The notes under the pieces: model-generated
What the model saw: only the letters and a program-made list of their open reading frames with translations
What the model was told of the DNA's origin: nothing
Database searches by the model: none
Position numbers and translations under genes: made by a program
In this document: piece after piece, positions 48,759 to 59,652 of the stretch
How the letters are laid out: the number at the start of each line of letters is the position of its first letter
Numbering within the stretch: the first letter of the stretch is position 1
From: Drechmeria coniospora
Lineage: Eukaryota > Ascomycota > Sordariomycetes > Hypocreales > Ophiocordycipitaceae
NCBI RefSeq assembly: GCF_001625195.1
Contig: NC_054391.1
Location: 7,203,157 to 7,267,156, forward strand
Reading direction: 5' to 3'
Length of the DNA stretch: 64,000 bases

Positions 48759-49275
48759 AAGAGAGTACCTGTCCGCCGTGAGGCTACCAGAAGCCCTGAC
48801 ACTAGGACCTGACACGAGCTGGATGGAAACCCGCGGTGACGCCCATCACGGATGGAAAAAGGTAGAGCCTCACATGCATGCATGCATGAAGCATACGGGA
48901 TACCATAGACGCGCCAGCGAAGCCCCTTTCTAGCCCGCCGCCAAACCGAGGAACGACGCGTGGCCTGCACCAGGATGCATGCAATACAAGCCTAGTAGAG
49001 AAATACTATGCACCATCAGGTCTTCGCTTATGCTATTCCCCCCCCCCCCTCACACGCATGTCATGTCCTCGGACAAGGTGAATGAAAAACCTAAAGAAAG
49101 AGCACGAATGAGCACGAATGAGAACGCAAGTGCCTGAACAGCCGAGAAGATGATGATAAGTAGAAGATGAATGTACATGCCGAATGTGCGAGTAGGGCGC
49201 AGCGTGGCGGGTATCTATCGACACGCAAATTATACAACACGAAGCGAAGACTTGTGCTCATCCCTCGCACGCACC
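48759..49275. other. convergent 3' UTR interval
   Basis: Lies between the stops of SRP19 (+) and dynactin p150 (-). It includes a CATGCATGCATGC microsatellite near 48872 and a 12-nt C run near 49038. No gene seen. Confidence 0.5.
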
Positions 49276-52200
49276 TCACGCGCCAGAAGCGAGCCCTCCC
49301 TGCAGAGCCTCCCATTCTCGTGACCCCACAACCTGTACGCCATCCCCTCCCAGGCCCGTGCCTGTCATCATCTTGCCGTCGAGGCCGGGTAGGCGGATCT
49401 GCAGCTGCGCCGCAGGGCTTCCAATCAGCCGACCCCGTCGCCGCATCTCATCTTCGCCGTGGCGGAGGAGCGCCGCCGACTTCTCCGCCACCGAGTCCTG
49501 CCACGACGTCCACGCCGCGTAGTCCTCTTGCTGCTTCGCCGCGTGATGCTGCGCCGTCGACCTGGCCGGTCGCCACGCGAGCTTGTCCTTGGGCAGGGAG
49601 CTGAGGTTGAAGATGGTGGCCGATGCCGCCAGCTTGATCAGCTCGCCGAGCACATCCTTGCCCTCGGCCGCGATGAGATTCCTGCGCTGCTCAGGGGGAG
49701 CCGTCGGCCTCGTCAACGGCTCGGCGAGCCAGTCGTAGCTCTGCTGTTCCTTTGTCCGCGCACGACGGTTGTCCTCGCGCAGGTAGCGCACGGCCGACTG
49801 AAGTGACTCGATGTCCTTCTTGAGCGCATCCATCTCTCGGGCCGTGGCCACGGCTCGCTCCTGGCCGGCCTTGACACCGGCGGCATCGGCACCCCCGGCC
49901 ATCGCCTGGCTGTCGTTGGCCATCTTCTGCCACTTGTCGCGCTCCGACTCGAGATTCTTGAGCTCGCGATCCTGCTTCTCGATGTCCTCCCGCAGGCTGG
50001 CCGCCAGCTCCTCCGAGTTTCCGAGCCGCTTCTGAAGGTCGGAAATGCGCTCAACGTTGGCGTGTGCATCTCGCATCCGTGCCTCGAGCGTCTCGATCTT
50101 GAGGACGGCGGTGCTGAGGTGCTCGTCCCGCTGCGTGATGGTTCGCCGAGCTTCGTTATGCTCCTGCTTGAGTCGCCGCAGCTCCTCCTCCGCATCCACC
50201 GGCACCGTCCGGAGCGCTTTGAGCTCTTGGGATCGGAGCCGCCAGGGGGGTGTATGTACGTCAAGATCTTGCGTCTGGTCCGGATCCGTCGCCAGCGCGG
50301 CGAGGTTTGCCATCTGGCTGTTGATGACTCTCAGCTTGGACAGGCAGCTCGAAAGCGTGTCCGTTTCCCCCGCGCCGTCGGCTCCCGACCCGGCCCGCTG
50401 GAGTACTGTTTCGATCTCGGCGTAGGTGAACGGTTCGTTGCGACCTTCGTCGAGGGTAAGCAATCCGTGCATGCCGTTGCCGATCTTGCTCGCCAGTTCT
50501 GCCAGTTCCTCGCTGCTCTTCTCGCACCGCTCAAACGCTTCCGCGCTCTCCGGGAGGAGCGAAGACGAGCGGGCCTTGAGGTCCTCCAGCGCTCGCACCA
50601 CCTTCCCGGCGATGACCTTGGTGCTTCTCGTCTGCGTGATGACGAGGTCTAGATTCTTGAAAAAGTGCTGCGCCATCTCGTCATTGGCGCCGTCGCCGTC
50701 GCTCTCGCCGTCGCCGCCGCACGGGAGGGCGCGCTGCACCATGGCCTTGGTCGTGTTGAAGGCGACGACGGCGGTTTCCATGCGGCTCTGGGCGACGAGT
50801 GACTTCATGTACACGTCGTCCGCGAAGCTCGAGAGGCCCGTCGAGATGTGCACCTCGGCGAGGTGCGACATGAGAGCGACGGTTCGATGCAGCTCCGTTG
50901 CGCAGCTCTTCTCCTTGAGCTCGTCCCGGCGCAGTCCTTCGATCCAGCCGTTGAGCGCTCGCTCGACCGGCTCGAGCTCGTGCAGAGAATTGCGGTACTT
51001 GGAGAAGTGCTCGACGGAGCAGCGGCTCATGTCGTTGACGAACCGTTCGCACATGGCAGACACCCAGGCGAGCTTGTCGACGGCGTCACAGCCAGAGAAG
51101 ACGTCGTCTTCGTGGCCGGCGTGGGGCGGCCCGCCGATGCGCTCCTTGATGAAGGACATCAACAGGTTCGACTTGAAGGCGAGCCTGCGGAATCGGAGCA
51201 GGGCTAGGACGGAGTCTTGGTCCTCGAGGTAGCTGTCGGGCATGAAGAGCTTGACAATGTCGAGGTGCTGCCCCGCTTCCTGCGCTTCCAGATGCCGCAG
51301 TTCCAAGTCGATCGTCTTGGCTTGCGCTTTGGCGGCGGAGAGCTGGAGCTTCATGTTCAGGTCCAGCATGGCCCGCGACCGGTCGTTGAGCTTTTCTGAC
51401 TCGCCCTCGGTGACCGCCTGGGATGCTCGCATATCCTCCAGGTCACCCTGTAGGTTCGTCACGAGCTCGCGGAAGCGCGACAGGGTGTACTCCAGATCCT
51501 CGAGGGACTCCTCCTGCAGGGCCGCCCGGCGGGCCTGCTCGGCGATGACGCTGTCCTTGAAGTCCAGGTCCTCCTGCAGCTCCTTTTCGTTCTGCACGTG
51601 GTTGGCCTCGAGCTCGTCGTTGATCTCCTTGAGGTTTTCCAGGTCATCAACGACGGCCTTGAGCTCCTCGATCTGCTCCGACATGGTCATGGTCCGCTCG
51701 GTCAAGTCCTCAATCATGTCCTCGGCGCCGAGCGCGTTGTCGAGCTGCTGGCGAAGGTCGTCGACGGCGGCGTCGGACGTCGCGAGCTTCTCTTTCGTCG
51801 CCGAGCACTCCTCCTTGACGGCGGCGAGCTCCTTGACGTCCTCGTCGAGCCCGGCGATTTGACCTCGCAGCTCCTCCTCCTGGGCCTGGGTGATGTCGCG
51901 CAATCGCAGGAGCGCCTCTCGGAGCCGTTCGTTGGTCTTCTCCATCTGCAACCAGCCGCTGCTGGCGCGTTCCTCCGACGTCATGCCCTGGTCGTACTCG
52001 GCATTCTCCTCCCGGAGGACATCCACTTCGAGCTCGAGCTCCTCGACCTTTTGCTTCAAGGCGTCGAGCTCCATCTTCAACACCTCGGCCGTCTCCTCGG
52101 CCATCTCGCGGTCGAGGGCGGCGAGCTCGAGGGCCGAGTCGTGTTCGGCTTGCATCGTTTCGACGGATTCGAATCGCGCCTCGGCTTCTTGCAACAGCTT

Positions 52201-53415
52201 CTTGAACTCGGCATTCTCCTGCTGCAGCGGCTGGTACTTTTGCTGCAGCTTCTGAATGATGCCCTCGAACTTGTCCCGTTCGGCCTGAATCTTCTCCAGC
52301 AGCTTCAACTTGTCCCGATCCTCGATCCGTTTCCGATCGAGCACCTTAAGCTTAGCCTTCAAGTCTTCCACCTCGCGATTTGCCGCCGCGTTCGCCGCCG
52401 TTCTCGAGCCGGAGGCGGAGCTCTTGGGCGGTGGCGCCATGGCCGTCTCGGACGACTCGACGGCAGCCAGCTTCTCGAGAGCTCTCGTTCTTCCACGGAC
52501 GGGACTGGTGGGCTGCGGCGACAGTATGCCACCGGCGGAGCGGGTCGTGGAGCGGCTGGCGGCGTCGGAGGCGGAGCCGCTGTCGCGGCCGCCGTGGGAA
52601 TCGGCCGAGGGGCGACGCGAGCCCGGGCGCGACAGGGACGGTATGCCGCCGACGGGGGGTCTGGCGTTGGCGGGTCGCGCTGCGGTAGCCGACGACCTCG
52701 AAGCGACCGACGAAATGGACGATTGCCTTGCCGTTCGAGAGGCCGGCACCGCCGGAGGGCCCATGGAGGTGCGGGTGCTGCCGCCGACGGACGAGCGCGC
52801 CTTGGTTCCTGCGGACACGGGGGTGCCGCGAGGGTTGGACGGGGTGACTGTTCGCGAGGCAGCCGCACTAGGAGGGCCACTGAGAAGCTTCGTTGGAGAC
52901 TTGGTCGGAGACTGGACGGGTCAGCCACCGACGGGACATGCAAGGCAGCGGCCGAGAAGCAAGAGGCGAGAGGCAAGAGGCAAGAGGCAAGAGGGAACAA
53001 GGATGCCTACCTTGACGAGACTTGGCCGTCGGAGGGGCCTAGGGGCCGGGCTCGGACTTGGCATGTTCAGGCTCCTCCTCGTTGCGAGAGAGGCATCCCC
53101 GCCTGCGGTGGCGGAGGCGAGGGCAGCACCCACGTTGGAGCTCGCCGGTTGGCCAGGTTTTCGGCTCGTCAGGGCCTTGACGGGGGACGACGGCGTGAGG
53201 ATGGTGACCATCATGGGCTTGACGAACATGCCGTAGCCCATGGGGCAGTCGAAGTAGCGTTCCCCCTGAACGCTGCCGTCGTTCTTCCCCGTCTTCTCCT
53301 CGAGCTCGACGCCAACCCACTCGCCCACCTGGAAGTGAGTTTGGCCAGCAAAGCGGACGACGCCTTTGCGGCCATCGCTGAGCTGCACGGCCTGGCCAGG
53401 CTTGAAATCCGGCAT
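49276..53415 (-). CDS. dynactin subunit p150Glued
   Basis: Largest dynactin subunit, linking cytoplasmic dynein to microtubules and cargo; in filamentous fungi (N. crassa ro-3, A. nidulans nudM) it is needed for nuclear movement. Two exons, 53415-53011 and 52911-49276, join in phase to 1346 residues, close to the family's usual size. Residues about 5-70 form a CAP-Gly domain with the microtubule/EB-binding motif GKNDG (43-47) in GVELEEKTGKNDGSVQGERY. A Ser/Thr/Pro/Arg-rich basic region follows (about 75-270), then a long coiled coil (CC1, about 290-600), a less helical middle and a second coiled coil (about 980-1120). The minus-strand intron (99 nt) contains a repeated CTCTTGC pyrimidine tract. 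Start, CAP-Gly and coiled-coil order all agree. Confidence 0.95.
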
Positions 53416-55328
53416 GGTGTTGGGCAGTCGAGGGGCCGATGGCGCATCGCGACGCGGTAGGAGACGTTGTTGCTATCTGCTGGTGTTGACCATGACAGGA
53501 GTTGACGTACCAACGAGGGCCTGAGACGCGAACCAGGACTGTACTAAAATAATGCTGTGCACAGGTAATTGTGCGAGTCGAGGAATGATACAACTACAGT
53601 ACATGTGCATGTACAGGCTAGGTACCGTATTCGCTGGAACCCGCCTGATTCGCTGCACAGCAAGTGGACTGTACAGTACCGTACATGCTCGGAGTACTCC
53701 GTACTGTAGTACCGGTTTGCCTTGTACTTGTGTACTTACTATTTGCTAAGGTACGGAGTATTAATTACTGTATAATTAGGGGGTGGATGCTAGCCGATAT
53801 TGGCTGGCAGCCTCCTGTACTTACGGAGCACAGGCAGTATTACTTACTAAGTACGGAGCACAAGTATTACTTACTCCGTTCAGAGTACGGACTGCAGTAC
53901 CTGGGAAAATGTCTATATCGCCGTTGAGGTTCCTGCTCCCCGTTATCAATAGGGAATGAGACTTGTGCGGAGATAAACACTGCAGAAGTATAGCACGAGA
54001 TTCAGCGAGTGGTTTCGCCATTGAACCGAATGCCACTCCGTACAGCGCACTATTATTAATCCTTGCGGCATTGCTTCCTTCGCTGGACACCTTTCGCCAT
54101 GGTAGGTACGAAATGCTCAATTCCAGCACACCAGCACCACCAGTTGCATCAGCACGCCCCATCGCCGCGGCGCGTTTGCTACATAACATCTTCCTCTATT
54201 GCAGCCGAAGATCTGTTTTGCTGCTGTATATGTATGGCTTCTGTTATTTTTATTGCTGCCGTATAAGTATTGCTTCTGTATATGTATGGCTGCTGTATCT
54301 TTGTGGCTGCTGTATCTGTGTGGCTGCTGTATCTGTGTGGCTGCTTGCCGTATCTGTGTGGCTGCTTGCCGTATCTGTGTGGCTGCTGTATATTTTATGG
54401 CTGCCGTATAAGCATTGCTGCTGTACTAGCGTTGCTACTGTATACGTATTGCTGTTAAATATGTATTGCTGTTATACAACTACATGTACTGCTGTCGTAA
54501 ATTTATTGCTGCCGTATATTCTGCCTCGGCCATGTATCTACTATCACAAAGCTGAGCTATAAGGCTAGGAGACAGTTCCTTGCAAGAGGATGAGGCGCCC
54601 CTTAGACATCAATGCTGCACAACCCCATCTCCAGTCCCTCAGCTAGCTAGTAGTCAGCAACACAGCTGTTAAGCGGCCAAAACCTCATCGCTCTAATACT
54701 ACTTCCTACGCTACCCTAGAAATTGTGTCCTGACAATTACAGCCATGGAGTATTGCACAATGGCGAGCTTTTGCTCCGAATCATCCGATTAGTTTGCGAA
54801 TGTTGTTTATATAGAATTCGCATGAGTTGATTAGCAATGTTCATCATAGTTTGCTACTCCGTGGCAATACAACTGGGTCATATAAATATACGCCGACTGC
54901 CATCCGAGATGCCCATGATCAATACCAGAACATGCCGTTCAATGCATGCGATTTGGTGCGGCCGGGCGTTTGATCTACAAAGACCATTGCGGCACCAGGA
55001 CTGGTGTTGGTAATCGTACCGGAATGGCCTCAATATAGTCGGCGGGTTTTGGATGTGTTATTTCATGGGATAAGTACTTGCGAGCGAGATGGTCTGACTG
55101 GTAGAATCTCTTCCGTGTTTTGCTGGTACAAGATCGTACATGTGCCTCGAGGGAATATGCCGTGGAGAAAAATGATGAACCTAGCGAGGCAAGTGTTGCT
55201 TCGCTCACTGCGTTCCCGTCCAAGTTCACAGTGTGCCGAACCGCGGCATTCTCGTTTCCCACCTGCCCAACCCGGGCCTTGCTGGTTCTTGACCAATTTG
55301 GGAACTAAAGTCAGGGCTTGTATTTGCC
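53416..55328. other. intergenic interval at the housekeeping/cluster boundary
   Basis: Left part (53640-53910) is a TACGGAGTA/GTAC cluster; the middle (54200-54540) is a Gly-Cys-Trp-like minisatellite of GCTGCTGTAT units; the right part (54600-55328) becomes AT-rich. A small frame at 54975-55345 has no recognisable product. I see no complete gene. Confidence 0.5.
54210..54520. repeat. degenerate minisatellite based on GCTGCTGTATNTGTNTGG
   Basis: Copies of a 15-19-bp unit (for example TGTATCTGTGTGGCTGCTG) run for about 300 bp with variants GCTGCTTGCCGTATCTGTGT and GCTGTTATAC. The most regular part is about 54285-54390. Non-coding context. Confidence 0.8.
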
Positions 55329-56860
55329 TCATATGTCTCGGTTAATTACCTCTTGGGGCATCGGAGAACTTTCTGCAGGTAGCAGTTCGTAGACTTTAGT
55401 TTTCTCCTTCCATGTTTCGGAGAATCGCCGCTTCAGGAGCCAGTATATTACGGCCAAAATGGCGATCCATAATCCTAAAACACACGAAATCGTGACTGGG
55501 CGATTCGAAAAGTCTCCCAAAATAGATCCTCTGCATCCCACCTATTAGTCGTATTCGTCAGATAGGGTCATGGGTCAACTTGCAGAGCGACATTGAGTGC
55601 TCCAAATAGAAGAACCAAAGTCCCAATAAAGCGATGAGTTCTCAGCAAACCCCCGCTAGTTCCGGTCTTTTTAAATTTCTCATGATGGCTGTACCCGATA
55701 AAGGCTTGACATGGCACTAATACTGCCAAAGCAGCCCCGATCGTAATATGAACTAGAGCCGGACCCTGAAGCTGTTAGTATTTTATAACGCACTGCCAGC
55801 AGTTTGGGGTCACTTGCAGTGATTGGCAGTTGAACCAGTCTTGCGCCAGCAATAACTACTCCTAGCTCAAAGAGCAAAACCGAGATGATCTGGACGATAG
55901 CATGTACCTTAACGGGCAAGTAGTGCTGTCTCAATAGAAAGGCACCACATGGGAAGGCAATGAGAAACACAAAAGCCATAATAAGGCCGTGCGCTATCTT
56001 CGCGACCCCTACCCGAGATGGAACCAGTCGGGCTGTGACCCGGTTCGGGGAAATGCATAGGGGCTGCTGCATTTCGCCATTGGCTGGTGCCGAAAGACTG
56101 GCGCTAAAGCTGCCTTTGAAACATGTCAGCGATCGCAAATGATTGACAGATCGAGTAGAAAAAATCCCACCGTAAGCTGTATGCAAGTGGAGGGGTTGAT
56201 CAACATCGTTTGATTTCATCTCTTGTCTGTTGTTGAATGACCATATCCAATCCTGCTCTGTGTTCATAGAGCGAATGCAGGAATGGCACACAACTTCAGC
56301 TTCGTAATAGCCACTCGAAACTCTTTCGTTCCTCATAACGGTTAGAGCCTGCTGGCGCTCGTCTACAGTCGGTGGGATGTGGCCACTGCATGCATGAGTA
56401 TAGAGAATCGGGAGGGGAGGAGGTGGAAGTTCATTCGTGCTTACCTGGTAGACCGAACGCTCACAGTGAGATCTGTTCAACTGCATGATCAGTTCTAGTT
56501 CTGTCTGAAAAAAAAACACGAACCAGAGGAGTAGGTCTAACTTTGACTCTCGGGAGAGGGGTGAAAAACAAACATAAGAGCATTTCTCATAAGTGTTCCA
56601 GGACCAAGTGCCAACCATCCCTTTCCGGAACGAAAGTGGCCTGAGAATAAGAAATGAATGTCTCCCCGTGCAGAAGCAATATTCGATATGGCAATGCATA
56701 AGTCTAAAGCCAAAATGTCGTCCTTGGCACAAAACTGAGGATTCTTGCTAGTATTGCACTCTGGGATAGCTTCCGCGAGTCGCGAAAGCATCCAAAAAGC
56801 AATCAAGTTGAAAATAATCATAATGGAAAACTGAGAAATGCGAAGGACACGGCTAGTCAT
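55329..56860 (-). CDS. DOMON / cytochrome b561 membrane protein
   Basis: Predicted transmembrane electron carrier: an extracellular DOMON haem/sugar-binding domain followed by a b561 core. Exons inferred: 56860-56542, 56472-56445, 56385-55818, 55765-55580 and 55541-55329, giving about 437 residues in phase. A signal peptide is likely (FSIMIIFNLIAFWMLSRLAEA). DOMON features include GWLALGPGTLMRNALMFVF and, across two introns, NLTVSVRSTSGHIPP. The b561 part shows four His candidates for the haem: HGLIMAFVF, VKVHAIVQ, VHITIGAAL and RTHRFIG, then a last membrane span (TISCVLGLWIAILAVIYWLL). Intron 3 appears to be GC-AG (GCAAGT...CTTCAG, 52 nt, branch TACTAAC). Intron 4 as drawn is only 38 nt, so its borders are uncertain; exon 2 is just 28 nt. 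It is the first gene of the AT-rich right end; cluster membership is unproven. Confidence 0.8.
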
Positions 56861-57480
56861 TGGTTGCAGGACGCACTATTTCGACGAGATGGGCGAGATG
56901 TTGTTTGCAGTTTGTCAACCCCTGCGCCATCCCGCTTATTCTTATTGACTGATGCAGAAACCTCGAAGAATGATGGAATAAACCTGCCACAGGCTACATG
57001 GATTTATCGCCTATAAATCAATGAGTTAAGTATATGGAATATCACCGAAAATTAAGACGTCACACGCGAGTGGAGACGCAGCTTACATGCGTCGATGTTA
57101 CGACGTGCCGCTACGACTTCGCGAAAAACATCCTTGCATCATTTCATCCCCTACGGAGTACCCCGTATACAACCAAGTATACGCAGTAATACAAAGTACT
57201 TGTACAGTACAAGTACTCCGTACTGTACTTGTAACGCAGTGGATCGTAGGATCGTAGTGAGCCTTTGAACTAGTTACTTTTACCCCAGCACTACTATATC
57301 AACACCTGGCGCCCGCTTCGTACCTATAAGTAGTATTACTGCAACTCGCATCCAGCTCAACGAGGCACGGTATCAGTGCATTCCTCGTACTTGGTCCAAG
57401 ATTTTTTTGGGGCATAAACAGTCCTCATTTGTTGCCATTTTGCCGTCAATTTTGGCTGTCGACCGCCGTTACTCTCTAAA
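56861..57480. promoter_or_regulatory. divergent intergenic region between b561 gene and GST-like gene
   Basis: The 620-bp interval lies between two outward-facing starts. It holds TACGGAGTA/GTACAAGTAC words at about 57150-57240. No further gene is seen. Shared regulation is possible from layout only. Confidence 0.4.
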
Positions 57481-58185
57481 ATGGACTCTGCGGACACATT
57501 TCACCTGCACACGTTTTATTCGTCATCATGCTGCCAGCGTATTATTATTGCTGCCCAGCTTAAGTCGATTCCTCTCAAATTTTCATATATAAACCTCACA
57601 AAAGACGAGCAGCGAAAAGACGATTATATGAGAAGATTCAATCCAAGCGGGAGCGTCCCTACTCTTGTGGTCTCTAGTGACACTCGTCCAGAGTTGATTA
57701 TTCGACAGTCTGCTACAGTACTGGAATACTTCGAAGAGCGTTTTCCTACCCAGCACCCATTACTTCCACCAACAGACCAGCCTATGCACCGTGCACTTGT
57801 ACGAGATTTCGTCAATATCATTACAAATGACGTTCAGCCGCCAACAAACTCCCGAATTGCAAAGCGCATAAGGGCGCTTCGGGGTAAACTTGATGATCAA
57901 ATTGAGTTTGTTAAGACTGTATTTATTGATGGATTAGGAGCTTATGAAGCTCTACTCGTTCAAACAGGGGCTGAGTCGCAGAGCAGGGGTTTCACAGTAG
58001 GAGAGGAAATTACAATGGCAGACATCTGCCTCATTCCAGCGGTAGACCAAGCCTTGATTTACAAGTTAGATTTGGGGTTTGTTCCTAACATAATGAGAAT
58101 CTACGAGAATCTCAAGAAAATGGCAGCATTTCAAGCAGCTGACTGGAGACGGCAGGAGGATACACCTGAGGAGCATAGAGTTTAG
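57481..58185 (+). CDS. zeta-class glutathione S-transferase / maleylacetoacetate isomerase-like
   Basis: Single-exon protein of 234 residues. The N-terminal thioredoxin-like domain has SSSCCQRIIIAAQLKSIPLK, matching the zeta-GST active-site pattern SSCSxRVRIAL, with Ser and Cys kept. It then has YMRRFNPSGSVPTLVV, the cis-Pro region, and RQSATVLEYFEERFP, the glutathione-binding SxxILEYL block. The C-terminal helical domain ends with EEITMADICLIPAVDQALIY, the family's N-capping Asp helix. Zeta GSTs isomerise maleylacetoacetate in tyrosine breakdown, and similar enzymes occur in secondary-metabolite clusters as isomerases or for thiol addition. Given its neighbours and AT-rich composition, a tailoring or protective role beside the RiPP genes is possible; a paralogue of the true maiA elsewhere in the genome would favour that. 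Confidence 0.88.
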   Translation: MDSADTFHLHTFYSSSCCQRIIIAAQLKSIPLKFSYINLTKDEQRKDDYMRRFNPSGSVPTLVVSSDTRPELIIRQSATVLEYFEERFPTQHPLLPPTDQPMHRALVRDFVNIITNDVQPPTNSRIAKRIRALRGKLDDQIEFVKTVFIDGLGAYEALLVQTGAESQSRGFTVGEEITMADICLIPAVDQALIYKLDLGFVPNIMRIYENLKKMAAFQAADWRRQEDTPEEHRV

Positions 58186-59652
58186 CGACGTTTAAAGCGT
58201 TGAAAATTTGGAAATCGATACGTATCCGTGTTGCCCTAGGGCCAACTTTAATGTATTTACCGTGTTTCCTGCAGTAGCTTCAAGCGTACTCCGTAAATAT
58301 ATTGTGTTTCTAATGCATAATACCGCACTGGTACATTGAAAACGACTCATCACAGAACGTCAGTTCTAGTCTTATGGCAGCCTGCCTTGTTTCCTATTAT
58401 GGTTTGCGGATGCGGAGGAGGTAGGTTGGTTCGAGTTACACGGTCTAAGCAATAAGCAATAACAGCCCACATATTGCGAAGTTTTGTTCACAGAATATTA
58501 GCGCACTAGAATAGTGTGTAGCGGAGTGGCTAACTTGGGCTTTGGCCGTGGTGCCAACTGCTTGTGCGCGTTATATCGAAATGTACTCCGTGCGGCGTTG
58601 CTTCCTTGTGCTCCGTGAGTTCGGAGAAGAGAATGTGGACTACTATACTCCGTGGACGTCCTATTCCATTATGCGTGTGCGGCGATATACTACCGTGCAG
58701 TGACAACAGTTGTGGATATTTTGCGTACAACAAAGTCAAAGATGCCATTGTAACAAGAGATAGCGTTCACAACGAAGTAACCACTCGTTCCGCATCTGGA
58801 CTTGTTGGGAAACTGGTATTACAATCGCCACAGGGAGCTTCCGGATAGGGCTAGGATGAATGATTACTGTTACATTGCATCAGCAGTGCAACATGGGCAA
58901 CTGTTGGTACATGGCATTTGATCCTATCGGGCGGCCTTTTCCGAGCGCAGAGATGTCCGATAGTTCTACTTCGTACATTTACAGCATTATGTTCCGGTCT
59001 AGTCTATACAATGGTCTGTTCCACTTCACAGTATTGTATTCTTATCATGAGTTTCCTCGTGACCAAACTTTGACAAGCTTTGTTTCCTCGCTCGATCATC
59101 GGTCCCACTGCACAAGGCAGCAATTTGGAAATTCAACCATCGACTCTGCCAAAATTTGACGAATCGTCCATTCGACAGTATAATTCGTGCATATAATTTC
59201 ATTCAATGCCATGATGTTTTGGCCATCTCGGTAGGGCGAAATGTATTGGTTCCCTCAAAATCACTTGTGCTAAGAGTATCAGAGGAACACTTGCAACAGC
59301 TCAAGAGCTGGATCTGAGGCTTGTCTCATCAAGCGAGCCTCGATTATTGTTTGGGCCAATTGACACCGAAACCCTACTACTTGAATCAATCCCTACCGGT
59401 CAGAGTCAAAGACTCTCTGTATTAGTCAACGGCCAGGACCGATTCCTCATATGGGTGGCGAGGGCATCCGACGAATCGACTCTTTCATTTGATTATTTGG
59501 TGTCGCGTGTCCATTGCTATTTTCACGAAAACCGTGAATCTTCACTGGTTCTTTTGTTTCAAGGTCCGGATATCGACGACATAGAAAAGGCTGCGAGTGC
59601 GACGACATTTGTCTTCGCTGCCACGAAATTCCAAGGTCTGATATCTGAGTCG
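58186..59652. other. interval with an unexplained coding-like frame before the first UstYa gene
   Basis: From 59343 to 59652 a frame without its own ATG runs straight into the UstYa-like gene and has protein-like composition (RLSVLVNGQDRFLIWVARAS; SLVLLFQGPDIDDIEKAASA). Just upstream, in another frame, VLVPSKSLVLRVSEEHLQQL ends near 59316, and a one-base shift would connect the two. This looks like the remains of a broken gene. I do not recognise the family. Left of about 59150 nothing is supported. Confidence 0.4.

Noticed and set aside
49276..53460. Long plus-strand open frame (51598-53460, 620 codons) opposite the dynactin gene
   Set aside because: It is the mirror of a GC-rich coiled-coil gene; composition is Leu/Val/Gly repeats with no family sequence, while the minus strand encodes a clear p150Glued.
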